Below, in pieces: positions 44,395 to 56,983 of a DNA stretch of 64,000 nucleotides. Position numbers and translations under genes: made by a program. The DNA comes from Bretschneidera sinensis (taxonomy: Eukaryota > Streptophyta > Magnoliopsida > Brassicales > Akaniaceae), in the NCBI GenBank assembly GCA_023935145.1, contig CM043700.1, positions 39,536,620-39,600,619 of the forward strand, read 5' to 3'. The notes under the pieces were generated by a model. The model saw nothing but the letters and a program-made list of their open reading frames with translations, ran no database searches and had not been told where the DNA came from. Every line of letters begins with the position of its first letter. The stretch's first letter is position 1.

Positions 44395-46457
44395 TGTAAT
44401 ACCTGTATTCGTAAAGTAAAGGTAAAAAAGTAATTTAATAAATATGACATGGAGTTAAAATAATATATATATATATATGCGAAAGAACAAATAATTTGTA
44501 AAACAATTCTTAAAAAAAAAAAGGATGTGTGGACAGCATGTAAGGAAAAAGGAAAAAAAACACATGGTCCAGTGTGGAGAAGGAAAAAGAAGAAAAAGAA
44601 AAAAGAAAAGAAAAGAAAAAGGCATGCAACACTTGGAAGTCTAGGTGTTGCTCAAGGGACACTAATCTTTATTTTAGGAAATGGTGGACACTGAGCACCA
44701 TTTAGAGAAACGGTGCAACGGTGCCACCGTTAATAAATCGTATACAATTTTACTTTATTGAATTGTTTTATTAGTTTTACCAAATCCTGTTTGGTTTTCT
44801 TCAACTTCAAATATGAACTACTCTATTTCTTTAAACACTTGGGGACTGAAAATAATACTGAAAGAGTAAAATTTTAAAAGGGTTTATAGGATAATTTTAT
44901 AGAGTCACGCGAAGCTCTAAGAAAAACAGAAGGTAATAACATGGGTTTTATTTTTAAATTTTAGCATACATAAAATTTCCAAGAATTCAAGGTGGGAATT
45001 TTCAAAGGGTGTAAATTATGGAGGAATTGAAGAATAAATTAGAAATTTTAATATAAATATTTTGTCAAGTGTTAACGATAAGCAACCGGAGGAAATTGCA
45101 GAAAAAAGCAAGAAAGGTAAGGAGGTGATCCACGAGTAGCTTTAAGTGCTACGTGATGAGTTAGATTTACTTTAAGTAATCAAGATAAATATGACATATA
45201 TAGTGATATTATTTGAATAAATTATTGACTTATGATTTGGTGGTAGATAAAAATTGGTTGATAGCTATGATTTGAATAATTGATGTATAAAGAAATTTTT
45301 TTATGAAAAATAATATTATTGGAATAATGAGTCGATTTAATAATAAAGGTGATAAGTGAAATTCTTGACGAGCTATGGATGATGATTTGATGTGATATAC
45401 GAGGAGAAGAAATCAGTGAAATTAATCAAATAGTAATTTGAGAAGAATCGGGATAACAAATTTGAATGTTCGAATACATGCGTGTTTTTATATTATTATA
45501 CATATGCACATTTCATATCATTGTTCATATGCATATACATGAAATAAAAGAACCAGGAGGGTAGCCGGTCTAAATGAAAACCATGACAGCCGGTATATGC
45601 TGAAAATATATAAAAACCATGACAGCCGGTATATGCTGGAAATAAATGAAAACCATGAGAGCTAGTATATGCTGGAAATAAAAGAACCAGGAGGGCAGCT
45701 GATCTAAATAAAATAAAAGAACCAAGATGGAAACCGGTCTAAGATAAAACATGTCGACATGTGGGAAGACGTTTCTAATAATAATAACATTTAAATTCAC
45801 ACATTGCATTTGTTTTAAATATTGATTGTTATTACTTTAGATACTAAAGTGTTATTCATGATTATAAATTTATTGATAGATGAATGAGTCTCACAGAGAG
45901 ACATTTATACTGAGAAGAAATATGGAAATATTAAATGATGAGAATTATCTAGGTGACTGATTGTAAGCTGCGAACCTCATAATGAGGTAATTATGAGATA
46001 GAATTGATAGTTTCAAGATGATGATTAATTATATGAGAAGAAGAGATGAGATATAGATGAATGAATATTGAAAGATTAATTATACAAATTGAATACTTCA
46101 AGTATGTTTAATTTACTGAGCTTGTGAAGCTCACCCCTCATTGTTAAATAATTGCAGGTAGCAGGCAAGACAGATTGTTTGGTGAGCTGAGATTCAGACG
46201 AAGTCATTATCTATAAGCCACGTGGTCCACATCCTCAAACTAATGGAAAAAAATATTTGTAAATATTCATGCATATTACGTTGTATATAATGTTTAAGTC
46301 AAGATCTGAATGATGTATCACCCCTGTTGAAGGTTGAGGATTGATGTAAAAATTATAGTTCGTATTATTTTTATTGTTGCATATAGGTGTCGTGCTGAGA
46401 TTTTCAAAATGTGATAACACCGTCTCAAGGGTGGCCAACCTGGGATAGGTCGTTACA
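44395..46457 (+). mobile_element. Ty3/gypsy 5' LTR, unit 3 copy
   Basis: TGTAATACCTG to GGTCGTTACA, 2063 bp, followed by the primer site at 46462-46473. Confidence 0.85.
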
Positions 46458-46559
46458 ATTTTGGTATCAGAGCATTAGGTTTTATGATTATGTAGACTGC
46501 ATAAAAACTTAATGAAGTGGAAAATCTAAATAAACTATATTTTAATACATAGTCTAAGG

Positions 46560-47210
46560 ATGACACGTGGACGTGCTAGAGCTAGAGGTAGAGTTCTGAA
46601 TCAGATGGGACGTGGTAGACCCCCAATATTTAGAAGAGCTGAAACATAGGGGGAGGTTGAGTATGTGGTTCTTGTAAGGGAACAGATTGATAGTGCAGCT
46701 TGTACTAGTAGAACTGGAAGAGAATCTAAGGTTAAGAGAGATAAATTGAGAGAAGCTCTTGATCGTGCTATAAAGAGGATGAATGCAGCTGAAGAAATGG
46801 CTAATAATTTGCATAGGAGATTACAGGAGAGGGGTAGAATAGAACTTGAAGTCGGGAGACAAGAGGTTCATGAGGGAGGAGGTGTGTTTGCACATGAGAT
46901 GCATGGTGATTGTTTTGTTAGATTTCTTAAGTTTAAACCCCAGTCTTTTAGAGGATCTATAAATCCTATAGAAGTTGAACAGTGGATTAGACATGTCAAG
47001 AAATATTTTGAGATCTTACTAGTGACAGATAGAGAGAAGGTTGCTTTTGCTTCATTTATGCTGGAAGGTGAGGCTTCTCAATGGTGGGAGGATATTTTGC
47101 CCATGGTAAGCACACAGGTAGAACAACCTTTAACTTGGAGTAAGTTTAAGGATGAGTTCATTGTGAAGTATTTTCCACATACCTTTCGGGCACAACAAGA
47201 GAGAGATTTT
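46560..47210 (+). pseudogene. Ty3/gypsy gag, truncated, unit 3 copy
   Basis: ATG at 46560; TAG after RAET as in unit 2. The gag domain is readable to ERDFISL and then joins foreign sequence. Confidence 0.85.
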
Positions 47211-48031
47211 ATTAGTCTAGTTATTTGTATGTTCAGGACCACCTTCGAGCCTCCCAATTCCCTCTTCTACCTCCTCCAGATGAATGGCACTATTAGTCTA
47301 GTTATTTGTTATTTATCTCTGAACTTGAGAAACTTTGCAAGTCACATTTCCTTTCTCATGCATTTTACTGCTTTCAGACTTATACTTATGCTTGGTTGAC
47401 ATATTAGTTGTTACTTATGTTTAAATTTTTGCTTGGTTTACAGGAACCTTAGCTGTTTCTCTATTTAAGGATGTGTTTGCCAGCTAGCTCCTCTTTTTCC
47501 CATTGAATGACTCTTGTTTTCTTTTGTTCGTATATTAGTTTTCTGATTCTTCTCAGGAGGTCTTCCAATATCTATTTTGAGCTGATCTTTTGTATACAGG
47601 ATTGTTTTAGTATCATCTATCTATCCATAGGGTTGGATATGCTTATCTTGCTATCTATAACAATCACTAGCACTTATGGCACTTATTTTTAGCAGTTCTG
47701 AATTCTATATCCATCTTAGCTTAGTTCCTCGTCCTTTTTGTGTTGTTGAAAAAAAAGAAGAGAAATATACAAGGAGGACAGTTTATAACCTTATGTGTAT
47801 GCATAGATTTAAGTGAGTACTGCTCCATACTCCATTCTTACTTAGAACTTGCTAGAATTACATAAAAGATAATATATGCTAGGATGAGATTTTTTTTTTT
47901 TTAAGATCTTATGGGTTGGTTTTATCCTAAAAACAGGGAAGACTCTGTCCATTTTTTATTAAAAACCCAACACTTGGATTTTAAAACTGTTTTCCTCATT
48001 ATTGTTTTGTCATCATCAAAATGAGGGAGAT
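47211..48031 (+). other. Unknown segment between gag and copia-like LTR, unit 3
   Basis: Copy of 9467-10286. Confidence 0.45.
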
Positions 48032-48643
48032 TGTTGACCCTTATTTGATTTTAATTATAACAAGACACTATTTAAATTGCACAAACAATTCTATCTACGT
48101 GTTTAAATTGCAAAAGCATCCAACTTAAGAACAAGATGTAATTCAAGCAAAAAGAATAAGAGATCGTACCTGAGAAACACTCAAAAGAAGACCGAAGACC
48201 TAGTTTAGGCTCTAAGGTAAATAAGACGTATAAATCTCTGCCTACAAGTACTCAGCTTTTTAATATGCCTTATTTTTATTTTAACAAAAAATGTTTTATC
48301 AAAAATCTCTTTCTAACTAGAAAACTATTTTGAAAATAGAAAACTCTGTTTCAGGACATCTAATTGATTGAATAGTTTCATTTAGTCAGCTGAATATAGT
48401 CCAACAATCCACTGAATGTAGTTTAATCAACTGAAAAAGATTCAGTCACTGAATGAAACCATCCAATCGACTGAATGGCTTCATTCAGTCGACTGAACAC
48501 GGTCCAGTCAATTGAATGATATGGTTTAGTCGACTGAATAAGATTTAGTCCACTGAATGAAGAACAGAAAGTTTCTTTCATTTAGCTAGTCGACTGAACG
48601 ACAGCCCTGACTTAAATTTGAATTTCAAATAGCCATCCATTCA
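48032..48643 (+). mobile_element. Copia-like LTR fragment, unit 3
   Basis: As at 10287. About 50 bp between the LTR piece and the CACTA repeats (ACTAGACGTTC onward) are missing in this copy. Confidence 0.6.
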
Positions 48644-48649
48644 AGTCAG

Positions 48650-49036
48650 TATAGTGACAGTTATACAATCGTCGGTATAGGTATCAAGTCTATACTGACA
48701 GTTTTTATCCGTAAGTAAAACCTACCTATAGTGACGGTTATACAACCATCAGTATAGGTTTAAGGTATACTGACAGTTTTATTCGTCAGTACAACCTACC
48801 TATAGTGATGGCTATAGAAACATCATTATAGGTTACGGACTATACTGACGGTTTTTATTCGTTAGTACAACCCACCTATAGCGATGGTTATACAACCATC
48901 GATGTAGATTCAACACCTTTACTGACAATTTTGGAAAGTGTTGCAAGAAGTAGCATAGCTATAGGGATATACCAACTGTTTTTGTGTCTTTACCGACGGA
49001 TTCTGACCATCGGTATATGTCAATTTTTTTGTAGTG
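48650..49036 (-). mobile_element. CACTA-type end, unit 3
   Basis: Subterminal repeats and CACTAC terminus at 49036 on the minus strand. Confidence 0.7.
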
Positions 49037-49434
49037 TCCCTCAAGTATAAACCATCTTCTCGTGCAGACCAAATGCAGTTTCCACCGTCGCACCAATAAA
49101 GAAAAGTGTTATCTCTGTTGTCCCAAAACATATCATAAACACCACCATGATTCTGAGGGCTCGAATTGAAGATGCAAAAGAAAAGTGTTGTTTTCCAAAT
49201 ATTTTCTTTGAAACTAAAGTTGTACTCATTGTTGATCTTCACTGTCTTATCACCCAAATCATCATTTTTTCATTTGCAATGGACCTTAAGTTCATTGTTG
49301 TTATTTAAGTTATTAATAATATGCACAACACATGAATCGAAAATAAGCACAGGATATGTTTCAGCGGGATAGAAATGACTCATAGAAAATGCCAGTGCGA
49401 GTAAGAAAACCAAGTAAACTTCTAAATCTCTCAT
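49037..49434 (-). pseudogene. SPH type B, unit 3 copy
   Basis: ATG at 49434; TGA after VHCK; CACTA-derived C-terminus. Shares FNSSPQ with unit 2. Confidence 0.9.
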
Positions 49435-49972
49435 GATTTTGGGTGCTTTTTGTTGCAAAGTATGATTAGTTTGTGACTATTAGGTATACAAGTTCTATGT
49501 TTTATACCCTAATAATATACATTTATAAATTAATTGATAGGCTGCAAAATCTCTCATTTTAGAGCATATATTTTAGTAAATCTTTGCCGAATAAAGGATA
49601 GTGCTTATAAGGGTAACTACCAGCATTTCAAATCAGAGATAAGGAAGAGAAATTATTTGTGCATAAAATGTAATACCATATAAATATGTACCCAAAAGAA
49701 TACAAATATTTTCAAGAGCAATTAATGATTACAAAGTAAGAAGCATTTGATACACATTCCTTTTCTAAGTTTTCATTATGCGTGTGCAATTTATACTTAT
49801 CAAGAGAATCTATTTATTTTATTGCCTTGAAGAAAAGAATTAAAGTTGGTAGATATTTCAATGGAAAATAAAATTTAGTGACTCAACTAAAATGTTACTA
49901 TAAAGAAAATTAGGAACAACAGAACATTAATTCAATGATAATAATTAAAAAAATTGTTCGTATGCTATTTTT
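49435..49972 (-). promoter_or_regulatory. Upstream region of SPH type B, unit 3
   Basis: TATA box and AT-rich upstream DNA as at other type B loci; no gene. Confidence 0.5.
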
Positions 49973-50478
49973 GTTAGAGTTTTCCTCGACTCTCATTAAA
50001 ATTCTCCCATAAACCTCTTCAAAATTTTACTCTTTTAAATTTTCTTTAAGTCCCCACCTGTTTAAAGAAAGAGATAAATTTGAATTGAAGAAAGAAATAA
50101 ACCAAACCGGATTTGGTAAGAATAATTAAAATAAAGTAAAAACTATATATATATATACACACACACACACTAACTGTTTACTGCACTGCACCATTGCCAC
50201 CTTTTTGGTTTGTTGTCTAACATGAAATTTGCGTGTTAGACAGCCAACACCTGGTCCAAGTGTTGGCGCCAAACGTTTTTTAATTTTTTTCTTCTTATTC
50301 TCCCACACCTTGACCCTTTTTTTTTCTTCGTAACTATACCACCACATGTTTAGTTTTTTTTTTTTTCAAAAGAATTATTTTATTCAATAATAAATCTTTC
50401 ATGTATATATTATTTTATTTTATTGTAATATCTACCAAATTACTTCTTTACCCTTACTTTAAGAACACGGGTATTACA
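49973..50478 (-). mobile_element. Truncated gypsy LTR fragment, unit 3
   Basis: As 577-1142. One base change weakens the central palindrome (GGTCCAAGTGTTGG). Confidence 0.6.
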
Positions 50479-50640
50479 ATATAATTCTTTTTTTTCTTGA
50501 TAATTTGATATTTGTTCTCTTTTTTGAAATGCACAAAAATATTTGTTGAGATTTTGGCTAAAATCTCTACAAACATGTCTAATTGGTTTGGGAAAGAGTC
50601 ATGTTCCCACAGATCCGGTACTGTGAGAGTTACCACGAAA

Positions 50641-51653
50641 TCGAGAAACTTTACTGGTAATCACGGGAACTGCAATAGCAATTGAATATTTAAATATTTT
50701 ATTTTTTATTTACTTACTACTGTAGTTCCCTATAATTACCAATAAAGTTCCCCGATTCGTTTCTTTTTCTATTAAGAATATAACTAGGTTTCTATGCTGT
50801 TTCGATTCTTCTCCTAGTAGTATTTGGAAAATCCAGTCTATATAAAGGAAGTTTGAGAAATGATTTAAGTCACGCTCATAATTCATTATACATTATAAAT
50901 TGAAGAGGTTTACTACTAGAGCTAGGTTAACAGCTTTAAGTGTATTGAGGTTTTGGATTGTTGAGTAAAGAAAGCACTTACAACTAAAACTAGGTTGAAA
51001 GTTTTGTTTTTATTAAGGCTTTTGGGTTGTGAAGTAATGAGAGTTTACAACCTTGCTCTTCCTAAAGTTGTCATTGAAAATTAATAAACCAATGAGGTTT
51101 ATTGGTAGATGTAGACAAAGAGGTTGTCGAACTATGCTAAAATGTTATGTTTTTGCTAAATGTTTGTTTTGTCTATCTAACTATTGTGATTGTTTTTTTT
51201 TTATTATTATTTTACCAGTTTTTTTTTCCATTTTTATCTTCATGATAGAAAATTTGAACGTTCTTATTATTAAAAACCGTTAAATCTCACGTGTTAGCTG
51301 CATGCCCACCCGAAAGAAAGTATACAGAGTAACAATGTCTATGTGTGGAAATCTCCAAATGTTAGTCTCCAAAACTCATCACGGAAGCGAAAACCAATGC
51401 CAATCCGTTCACAAAATCCATATAAACAAACATACATAATGTTATATTTTAATTTACATTTTTGTGCGTGAGCAAAACAACAAATTATAGATATAACCGT
51501 ACCTAAATTCAATTAGAATAATAATTAATTAATTAAAAATTATTCAAAAACTGGCTTTGGTATTTGTGTTGTCGGTCTCCAGATGAGCCATTGAACAAAA
51601 TTCAAACAATGTACTATAAATATAGTATTAATTTAATTGAGCACCACTGCTGC
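50641..51653. other. Foldback and 5' flank of alpha-galactosidase copy 4
   Basis: Copy of 1307-2322: the foldback, then AT-rich flank without a supported gene. Confidence 0.5.
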
Positions 51654-51661
51654 TATATATA
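51654..51661 (+). promoter_or_regulatory. TATA box of alpha-galactosidase copy 4
   Basis: TATATATA, about 130 bp upstream of the ATG at 51790. Confidence 0.5.
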
Positions 51662-51789
51662 GTGCAGCATAAATCTTCAAAATTCGAGTAAATTAAGCAC
51701 CACCAGCTAGCTCTTCTTCTAACTAATTTTAACTTATAATTTCCTCTTTTAATCAGCTGAGCAGCTGCTTAAATTTTGATCTTTTTTGT

Positions 51790-53033
51790 ATGGCTGATTC
51801 ATCTCGGAGATGGTTGTGGCTGGATTTGGCGGTAATTAGTGTTACGTTGTTATGTAAGTTGTTGGTCTCAAATGCAGGGGTTGTTGCTGCTGCTCGCCAA
51901 ATAATGGACTCAACAAGAGACCAAAGTCAGAGGAGTCGTTTTTCGAATGGACTCGGTCTAAGTCCACATATGGGGTATGATCCACTCATATATACAGGTG
52001 GACTCGAGTTGAGTTGAATTTGAATATTAAGCTATTTGATCTCGGATAAGAATTCGAATCGAACTTAAAAATGGGACTCGAGCTTCAGTTTGATTAAAAT
52101 TTACAAGACTCGAGTTCGATTCAGTTTGAGTTTGATAAAGCGATACAACTTGAGCTCAATAATTAACGAGTTCATCTGAGCCCGAACTCTCCAACTTACG
52201 AGCTTTAAAATGCTTTTGTGAGTCTAATGAACTTGAATGAGCATGTAATAATTTTTTTTTAATTTAAATAAACATAAATATATATTAACACTATAATATA
52301 TATTAAAAATTATTTTTATTAAAAAATTTATTTTAATCGAACAGGTTCAAGAGCCAAAAAATTTTATTTTTGGGCTTGACTCGATAAGGTAAACAAGTTT
52401 ATTTAACTAGAGTTCGACGAGCTGAGTTTTAACTAAGCTCAAGTTTGAATAACTCAAAAAACGCTCGATCAAGTCCTATATTTTTTACAAACTATTTTTC
52501 ATTTTTTATTTTCTTCATAAATCGTTTTTCCAAAACTGTTTGACTTAACTTTTTGTTTATAAAAAAATAAATTATTTCATAAACTCTTTCAAACAATAAC
52601 TGATTTTGACTCTTTTTAACGGGCAACATTGAAGAGAACTGGATTCAGGAAACAGGTAATATTATTTCTAATTAATTAGTGATTACTTTCATTGCTAGTA
52701 CATCGGATTAACTAATTAGTGGCACTCAAAGTGTTCAATTCATAAAATAAATTGTTTATTAATATATTTTTTTATTATTTCTTTTTAGAATATTTATTTA
52801 TTAATTTTTGAGAATTTATGTAATTTTTCGTTCATGACGACTAGCGGACGCAATGGTGTCAACAGGACTTGCTGCACTAGGATATCAGTACATAAATTTA
52901 GGTAAATCGTTAGCTTTGATTCAAAATACATGAGATAATATTATTATTTTTTTTATGAATCAATTCCTACTCCTTTTAACATTTTCAAAATCTTCCAGAT
53001 GATTGTTAGGCAGAACTTAATAGGGACTCAAAG
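51790..53033 (+). pseudogene. GH27 alpha-galactosidase 5' fragment, copy 4 (exons 1-4)
   Basis: Exon 1 (51790-51974) has the signal peptide and GLGLSPHMG. Exon 2 remnant ends at 52655 (NIEENWIQET), exon 3 is 52845-52901 and exon 4 is 52999-53033. The Trp of DDCWAE is TAG here, so even the fragment is interrupted. Intron 1 carries the GAGCTC-rich repeat. The 3' side runs into an orphan SPH promoter at 53223. Confidence 0.85.
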
Positions 53034-53222
53034 GTATATATCATTTTAATTAAATCTGGGTAAAATAAATTGTGATAGCAAGCTTAATCTAACAGTTACA
53101 TATTTATCCTCACAGATGACATATTATGGATTCGATCCAAGAAACCATCGTTCCGGTTAAATAAAAAAGAAATTTAAAAAAAAAAAAGAAAGGGAAAGGA
53201 AATTTGATACACATTAACTCAA

Positions 53223-53412
53223 GATTTTGGGTGCTTTTTGTTGCAAAGTATGATTAGTTTATGACTAATAGGTCTACAAGTTCTATGTTTTATACCCTAA
53301 CAATATCCATTTATAAATTAATTTATAGGCTGGAATTACTTACACGTGTGTCAACAAATCTCTCATTTTTAGAGCATATATGGTAGTAAATCTTAGCCTA
53401 ATAAAGGATTGT
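53223..53412 (-). promoter_or_regulatory. Orphan SPH promoter, truncated
   Basis: SPH 5' sequence with TATAAAA (53288-53294, minus strand). Upstream DNA is cut at about 53412, where GGATTGTGCT joins GCAATAAATCC, a point about 1.2 kb further on in unit 1. Confidence 0.55.
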
Positions 53413-53769
53413 GCTGCAATAAATCCTCAATTATTTGAAATTAAATTGTAAATAAATCACTTTCGAATTTTTAGTCTTTTGTGTATTCAAATAGTATATA
53501 TGCCACATATTGAGGAAATGTGTTATTTTTTAGAAGAAACAATATCGCAATGAAAAATAAATAAATTAAACATCTTTTAGATGATTCAAGGAAAAAAAAA
53601 AAGAAAAAAAGTAAGAACATAATGTAAAGCTGGACGTAACATTTGAACTCGAGGGCCTTATTTGACATTCCTTTTATTAACTCACAAGGATGATGAGTTA
53701 CATATTTCTCATTAATTTCTTAAAGGAAATATTATATATATATATATATAAATTGCGATGCTTAAGCCA

Positions 53770-54213
53770 TTATTGAGTCCAATTATAATGCTTATAAAAA
53801 ATGTTTCGAGTATTATCTCTCAAGTATAAACCATCTTCTCTTGCGGACCAAATACAATTTCCACCACTGCAGCATTGAAGAAAAAGAACGTCGTCTTTAT
53901 CCCAAAATACATCGTAAACACCACCATGATTATGAGGGCTCCAATTGAAACTACAAAAGAAAAGCGTTGTTTGCCAAAAATTTTCTTTGAAACTGAAGTT
54001 GTACTCATTGTTGATCTTCACTGTCTTATCACCCAGATCGTCGTTTTTTGATTTGCAATGGACCCTGAGTTCATTGTTATTGTTTAACTTATTGATAATA
54101 TGCACAGTGTATGAATCAAAAAGAAGCACAGGATACGTTTCAGCAGGACAGAATTGACTCATGGCAAATGCCAGTGCAAGTAAGAAAACTAAGTAAACTT
54201 TTAAATCTCTCAT
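53770..54213 (-). CDS. Secreted S-protein homolog, SPH-A5, intact
   Basis: 147 residues from the ATG at 54213-54211. It differs from SPH-A2/A4 at three positions: Ala for Ser in the signal peptide (FAMSQ), His for Gln (SPHNHGG) and Lys for Arg (FYKHYNWTQ). All domain cysteines and possible N-glycosylation sites are kept. The upstream TATA element reads CATAAAA instead of TATAAAA, so expression may be weaker or differ. Neighbours: alpha-galactosidase copy 4 on one side, the MITE and the retrotransposon-split SPH-C3 on the other. Confidence 0.92.
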   Translation of the reverse strand: MRDLKVYLVFLLALAFAMSQFCPAETYPVLLFDSYTVHIINKLNNNNELRVHCKSKNDDLGDKTVKINNEYNFSFKENFWQTTLFFCSFNWSPHNHGGVYDVFWDKDDVLFLQCCSGGNCIWSAREDGLYLRDNTRNIFYKHYNWTQ

Positions 54214-54601
54214 GATTTTGGGTGCTTTTTGTTGCAAAGTATGATTAGTTTGTGACTATTAGGTCTACAAGTTCTATGTTTTATGCCCTAAGAATATCCA
54301 TTTATAAATGACTGCAAAATCTCTCATTTTAGAGCACATATGTTAGTAAATCTTAGCCGAATAAAGGATGGTGCTTATAAGGGTAACTACCAGCATTGCA
54401 AATCAGAGATAAGGAAGAGAAATTATTTGTGCATAAAATGTAATACCATATAAATATATAAACAAAATCCATGTGACCCATTTAACAAAATTTCTTTACT
54501 TACCTATTCTCTAAGGATGTTTTTGGTAATCTAAATAAAGATTCAACGATATGATTGTAACTATTAACGTAATACATAAGTATGAATGAGCCTGCTTGAT
54601 A

Positions 54602-55008
54602 GGGTTTATTGCATGACAGATCCTTGAACTATGTACCCATAACATTTAACTCTCTGAAATATTAATTTGGCACAAGAGGTACTTGAACTATGAATTAGTA
54701 ACAATCATCTCCTTAAATCTATTTTCTGGCGAGAAATTTAACCAAGTGAGGAACTTAAAGGAGAATTTCACTAGTTCAATGGTTTGCCTATGTCCAATTT
54801 TTAGAGCAAATATTCATCATGTAGTAATAATCAAATTGAAGAATCCCCATTTGTTGTATCTTCGTTAAGTTTTTTTGCCGAAAATTATGTTTAAAAGTTG
54901 TTTGCTACAAACTAATTCATAGTTTAAGGACCTTGTGTGTCAAATTAATAGTTCAGAGAGTTAAATGTTATAGGTTCATAATTCAAGTATATATGCTGCA
55001 ATAAATCC
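54602..55008. mobile_element. Complete long-TIR MITE-like element (family 1)
   Basis: 407 bp, GGGTTTATTGC to GCAATAAATCC, the copy beside SPH-A5. Confidence 0.75.
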
Positions 55009-55480
55009 TAAATTATTTGACATTAAATTGTAAAGAAATAATTTTCAGATTTTTAGTCTTTTGTGTATTCAAATAGTATATACGCCACATCTTGAGGAAA
55101 TGTGTTATTTTCTAGAAGAAGCAATATCATAATGAAAAATAAATAAATTAAACATCTTTTAGATTATTCAAGAAAATAAAAAAGCATGAACATAATGACA
55201 AGCAAGATGTAACATTTGAACTTTAGGGAGTTATTTGACATACCTTTTATTAACACACAAGGATGATGCGTTACATATTTCTCATTAATTTCCTAAAGGC
55301 AATATTTTATATATATATATATATAGACACACGTGTGATGCCTAAAGCCATTACTGAGTCCAATTATATTGCTTATAAAAATTGTTACGAGTATTATCCC
55401 TTAATTATAAACCATCTTCTCTTGTTGACCAAATGGAATTACCACCATCGCACCAATCAAGAAAAGGGTCATAGTCTTTG

Positions 55481-55940
55481 TGACGCCGAGCAGAATAGCG
55501 ATTATTCTGCAAGCTAATCGAACAGATCGTTCACAGGGAGTAACACAAGAAAAACCCTAAAAAAACAGTGCAGAGAAATAGCTCTAATGTTTATTTAAAA
55601 TTATACAAATTCAATAATAATGTTTACGAAACCCTAAAACCTTATTTATAAGGTCGAAAAAAAATAGAAAAATTAAATTAAGGCTGAAATTAAAATAACT
55701 AAAATAAAAAGTTTCCTAAAAACTTTAAATTGCCAATTTGAGGACTTAAACATCATTTTTTGGCTTAAAAACGATGACACTAATTGTCGAACAATTAGGT
55801 TTTATTTGTTGGCTCGTTTCCAATTAGACTAAGGTGTTTCGGGCCTGATTTGATCCCGTGGCCCATTCTAGGCAGTCCACCTGCCAGTTCTGCGCTGATC
55901 TGCCAACTCTGCATCATCTGACTTGGATCCTCCTACGTTA
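55481..55940 (-). repeat. 3' LTR of the chromovirus-like element
   Basis: 460 bp, plus-strand start TGACGCCGAG, end CCTCCTACGTTA. It differs from the other LTR at roughly one position in ten by eye, so the insertion is old. Confidence 0.92.
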
Positions 55941-56983
55941 GTCACCTCGGGTTGGAAAGAACTCATCCTCGAGTTCTCAATAGCTTCATCAGAATCCTCA
56001 AAACAAGGACTCAGGTGTTTCACATTAAATACATCAGAAGTTTTCAGATGACTGGGTAGGCGTAGTCTGTAGGTGTTATCATTGATCTTCTGCAAGATCT
56101 CACAGGGTCTAATCTTGCACTCTTTAAGCTTATTATACTCTCCCACAGGAAAACGGTCACTAGTTAATACTGCCTAAACAAAATCACCAACATCAAAAAG
56201 TACTCGACGACGGTGACTGTCACTCTGAGCCTTGTACTTGGCATTACTGTCGTGAATGGCTAGCTTCACCTGCTCATGGATATCCCGAAGATGTTCTGCC
56301 ATCTCATCTGCCTTGGGATTCAAACGACCCACTCATGGAATAAGGGCTAAGTCAAGCACTCCGGATGGATTCTGACCATTCACAATCTCAAATGGGCTTA
56401 TTCCTGTGGTTCTGTTTTTCGACCTGTTATAGGAAAATTCTGCTTGAGGTAATGCGAAATCCCACTGCTTCGGTTTAGTTCCTGCTAAGCTCCTCAAAAG
56501 GTTTCCCAAACTCCGGTTCACCACCTCGGTCTGACCATCTGTTTGAGGATGATAGGCACTGCTAAAATTTAACTTCGTCCCTAGCTTCTCCCATAAACTC
56601 TTCCAGAATTGACTCATGAACTTGGTGTCACGATCTGAAGTGATAGATCTAGGAACACCATGTAAACGCACAATCTCCTTGAAGTAAAGATGAGCGATCC
56701 TGGTAGCATCCATTGTCTTTCTACAAGGTATGAAACAAGCCATCTTGGAAAATCTGTCAACCACAACCAAAATAGAATCCAAGCCTCGTTGGGTACGGGG
56801 TAAGCTCAACACAAAGTCCATACTAACTTCGAACCAAGGGGCTTCAGGTACAGGTAAAGGTGTGTACAGACCAGCATTAGTGAGAACTCCCTTGGACCGC
56901 TGGCACACATAACAAAGCTCCACATTATGAGCCACGTCACTAGTCAATTTGGGCCAATAATAGTTAGAGGAAATCAGGGCCAA
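55868..56983 (-). pseudogene. pol: integrase and C-terminal domain
   Basis: Contains the integrase core with all three catalytic residues: Asp in SMDFVLSLP, Asp in TSDRDTKF, Glu in GQTEVVNRSL. Zinc-finger half CYVCQRSKG precedes it, but the HHCC motif is split by a frameshift at about 56980. After a stop near 56335 the C-terminal part continues (FPVGEYNKLKE, PCEILQKINDNTYRLRLPSH) and ends inside the LTR at 55868. In life integrase would join element cDNA to chromosomal DNA. Confidence 0.9.

Larger units (their letters stand above)
41970..50650. repeat. Tandem segmental duplication, unit 3 (partial)
   Basis: Follows unit 1 and unit 2 from the MITE through SPH-B and the LTR fragment. At about 50650 (GAGAAACTT|TACTGG) it keeps alpha-galactosidase exon 1 DNA that units 1 and 2 have lost. 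It therefore represents the older arrangement. Confidence 0.85.
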
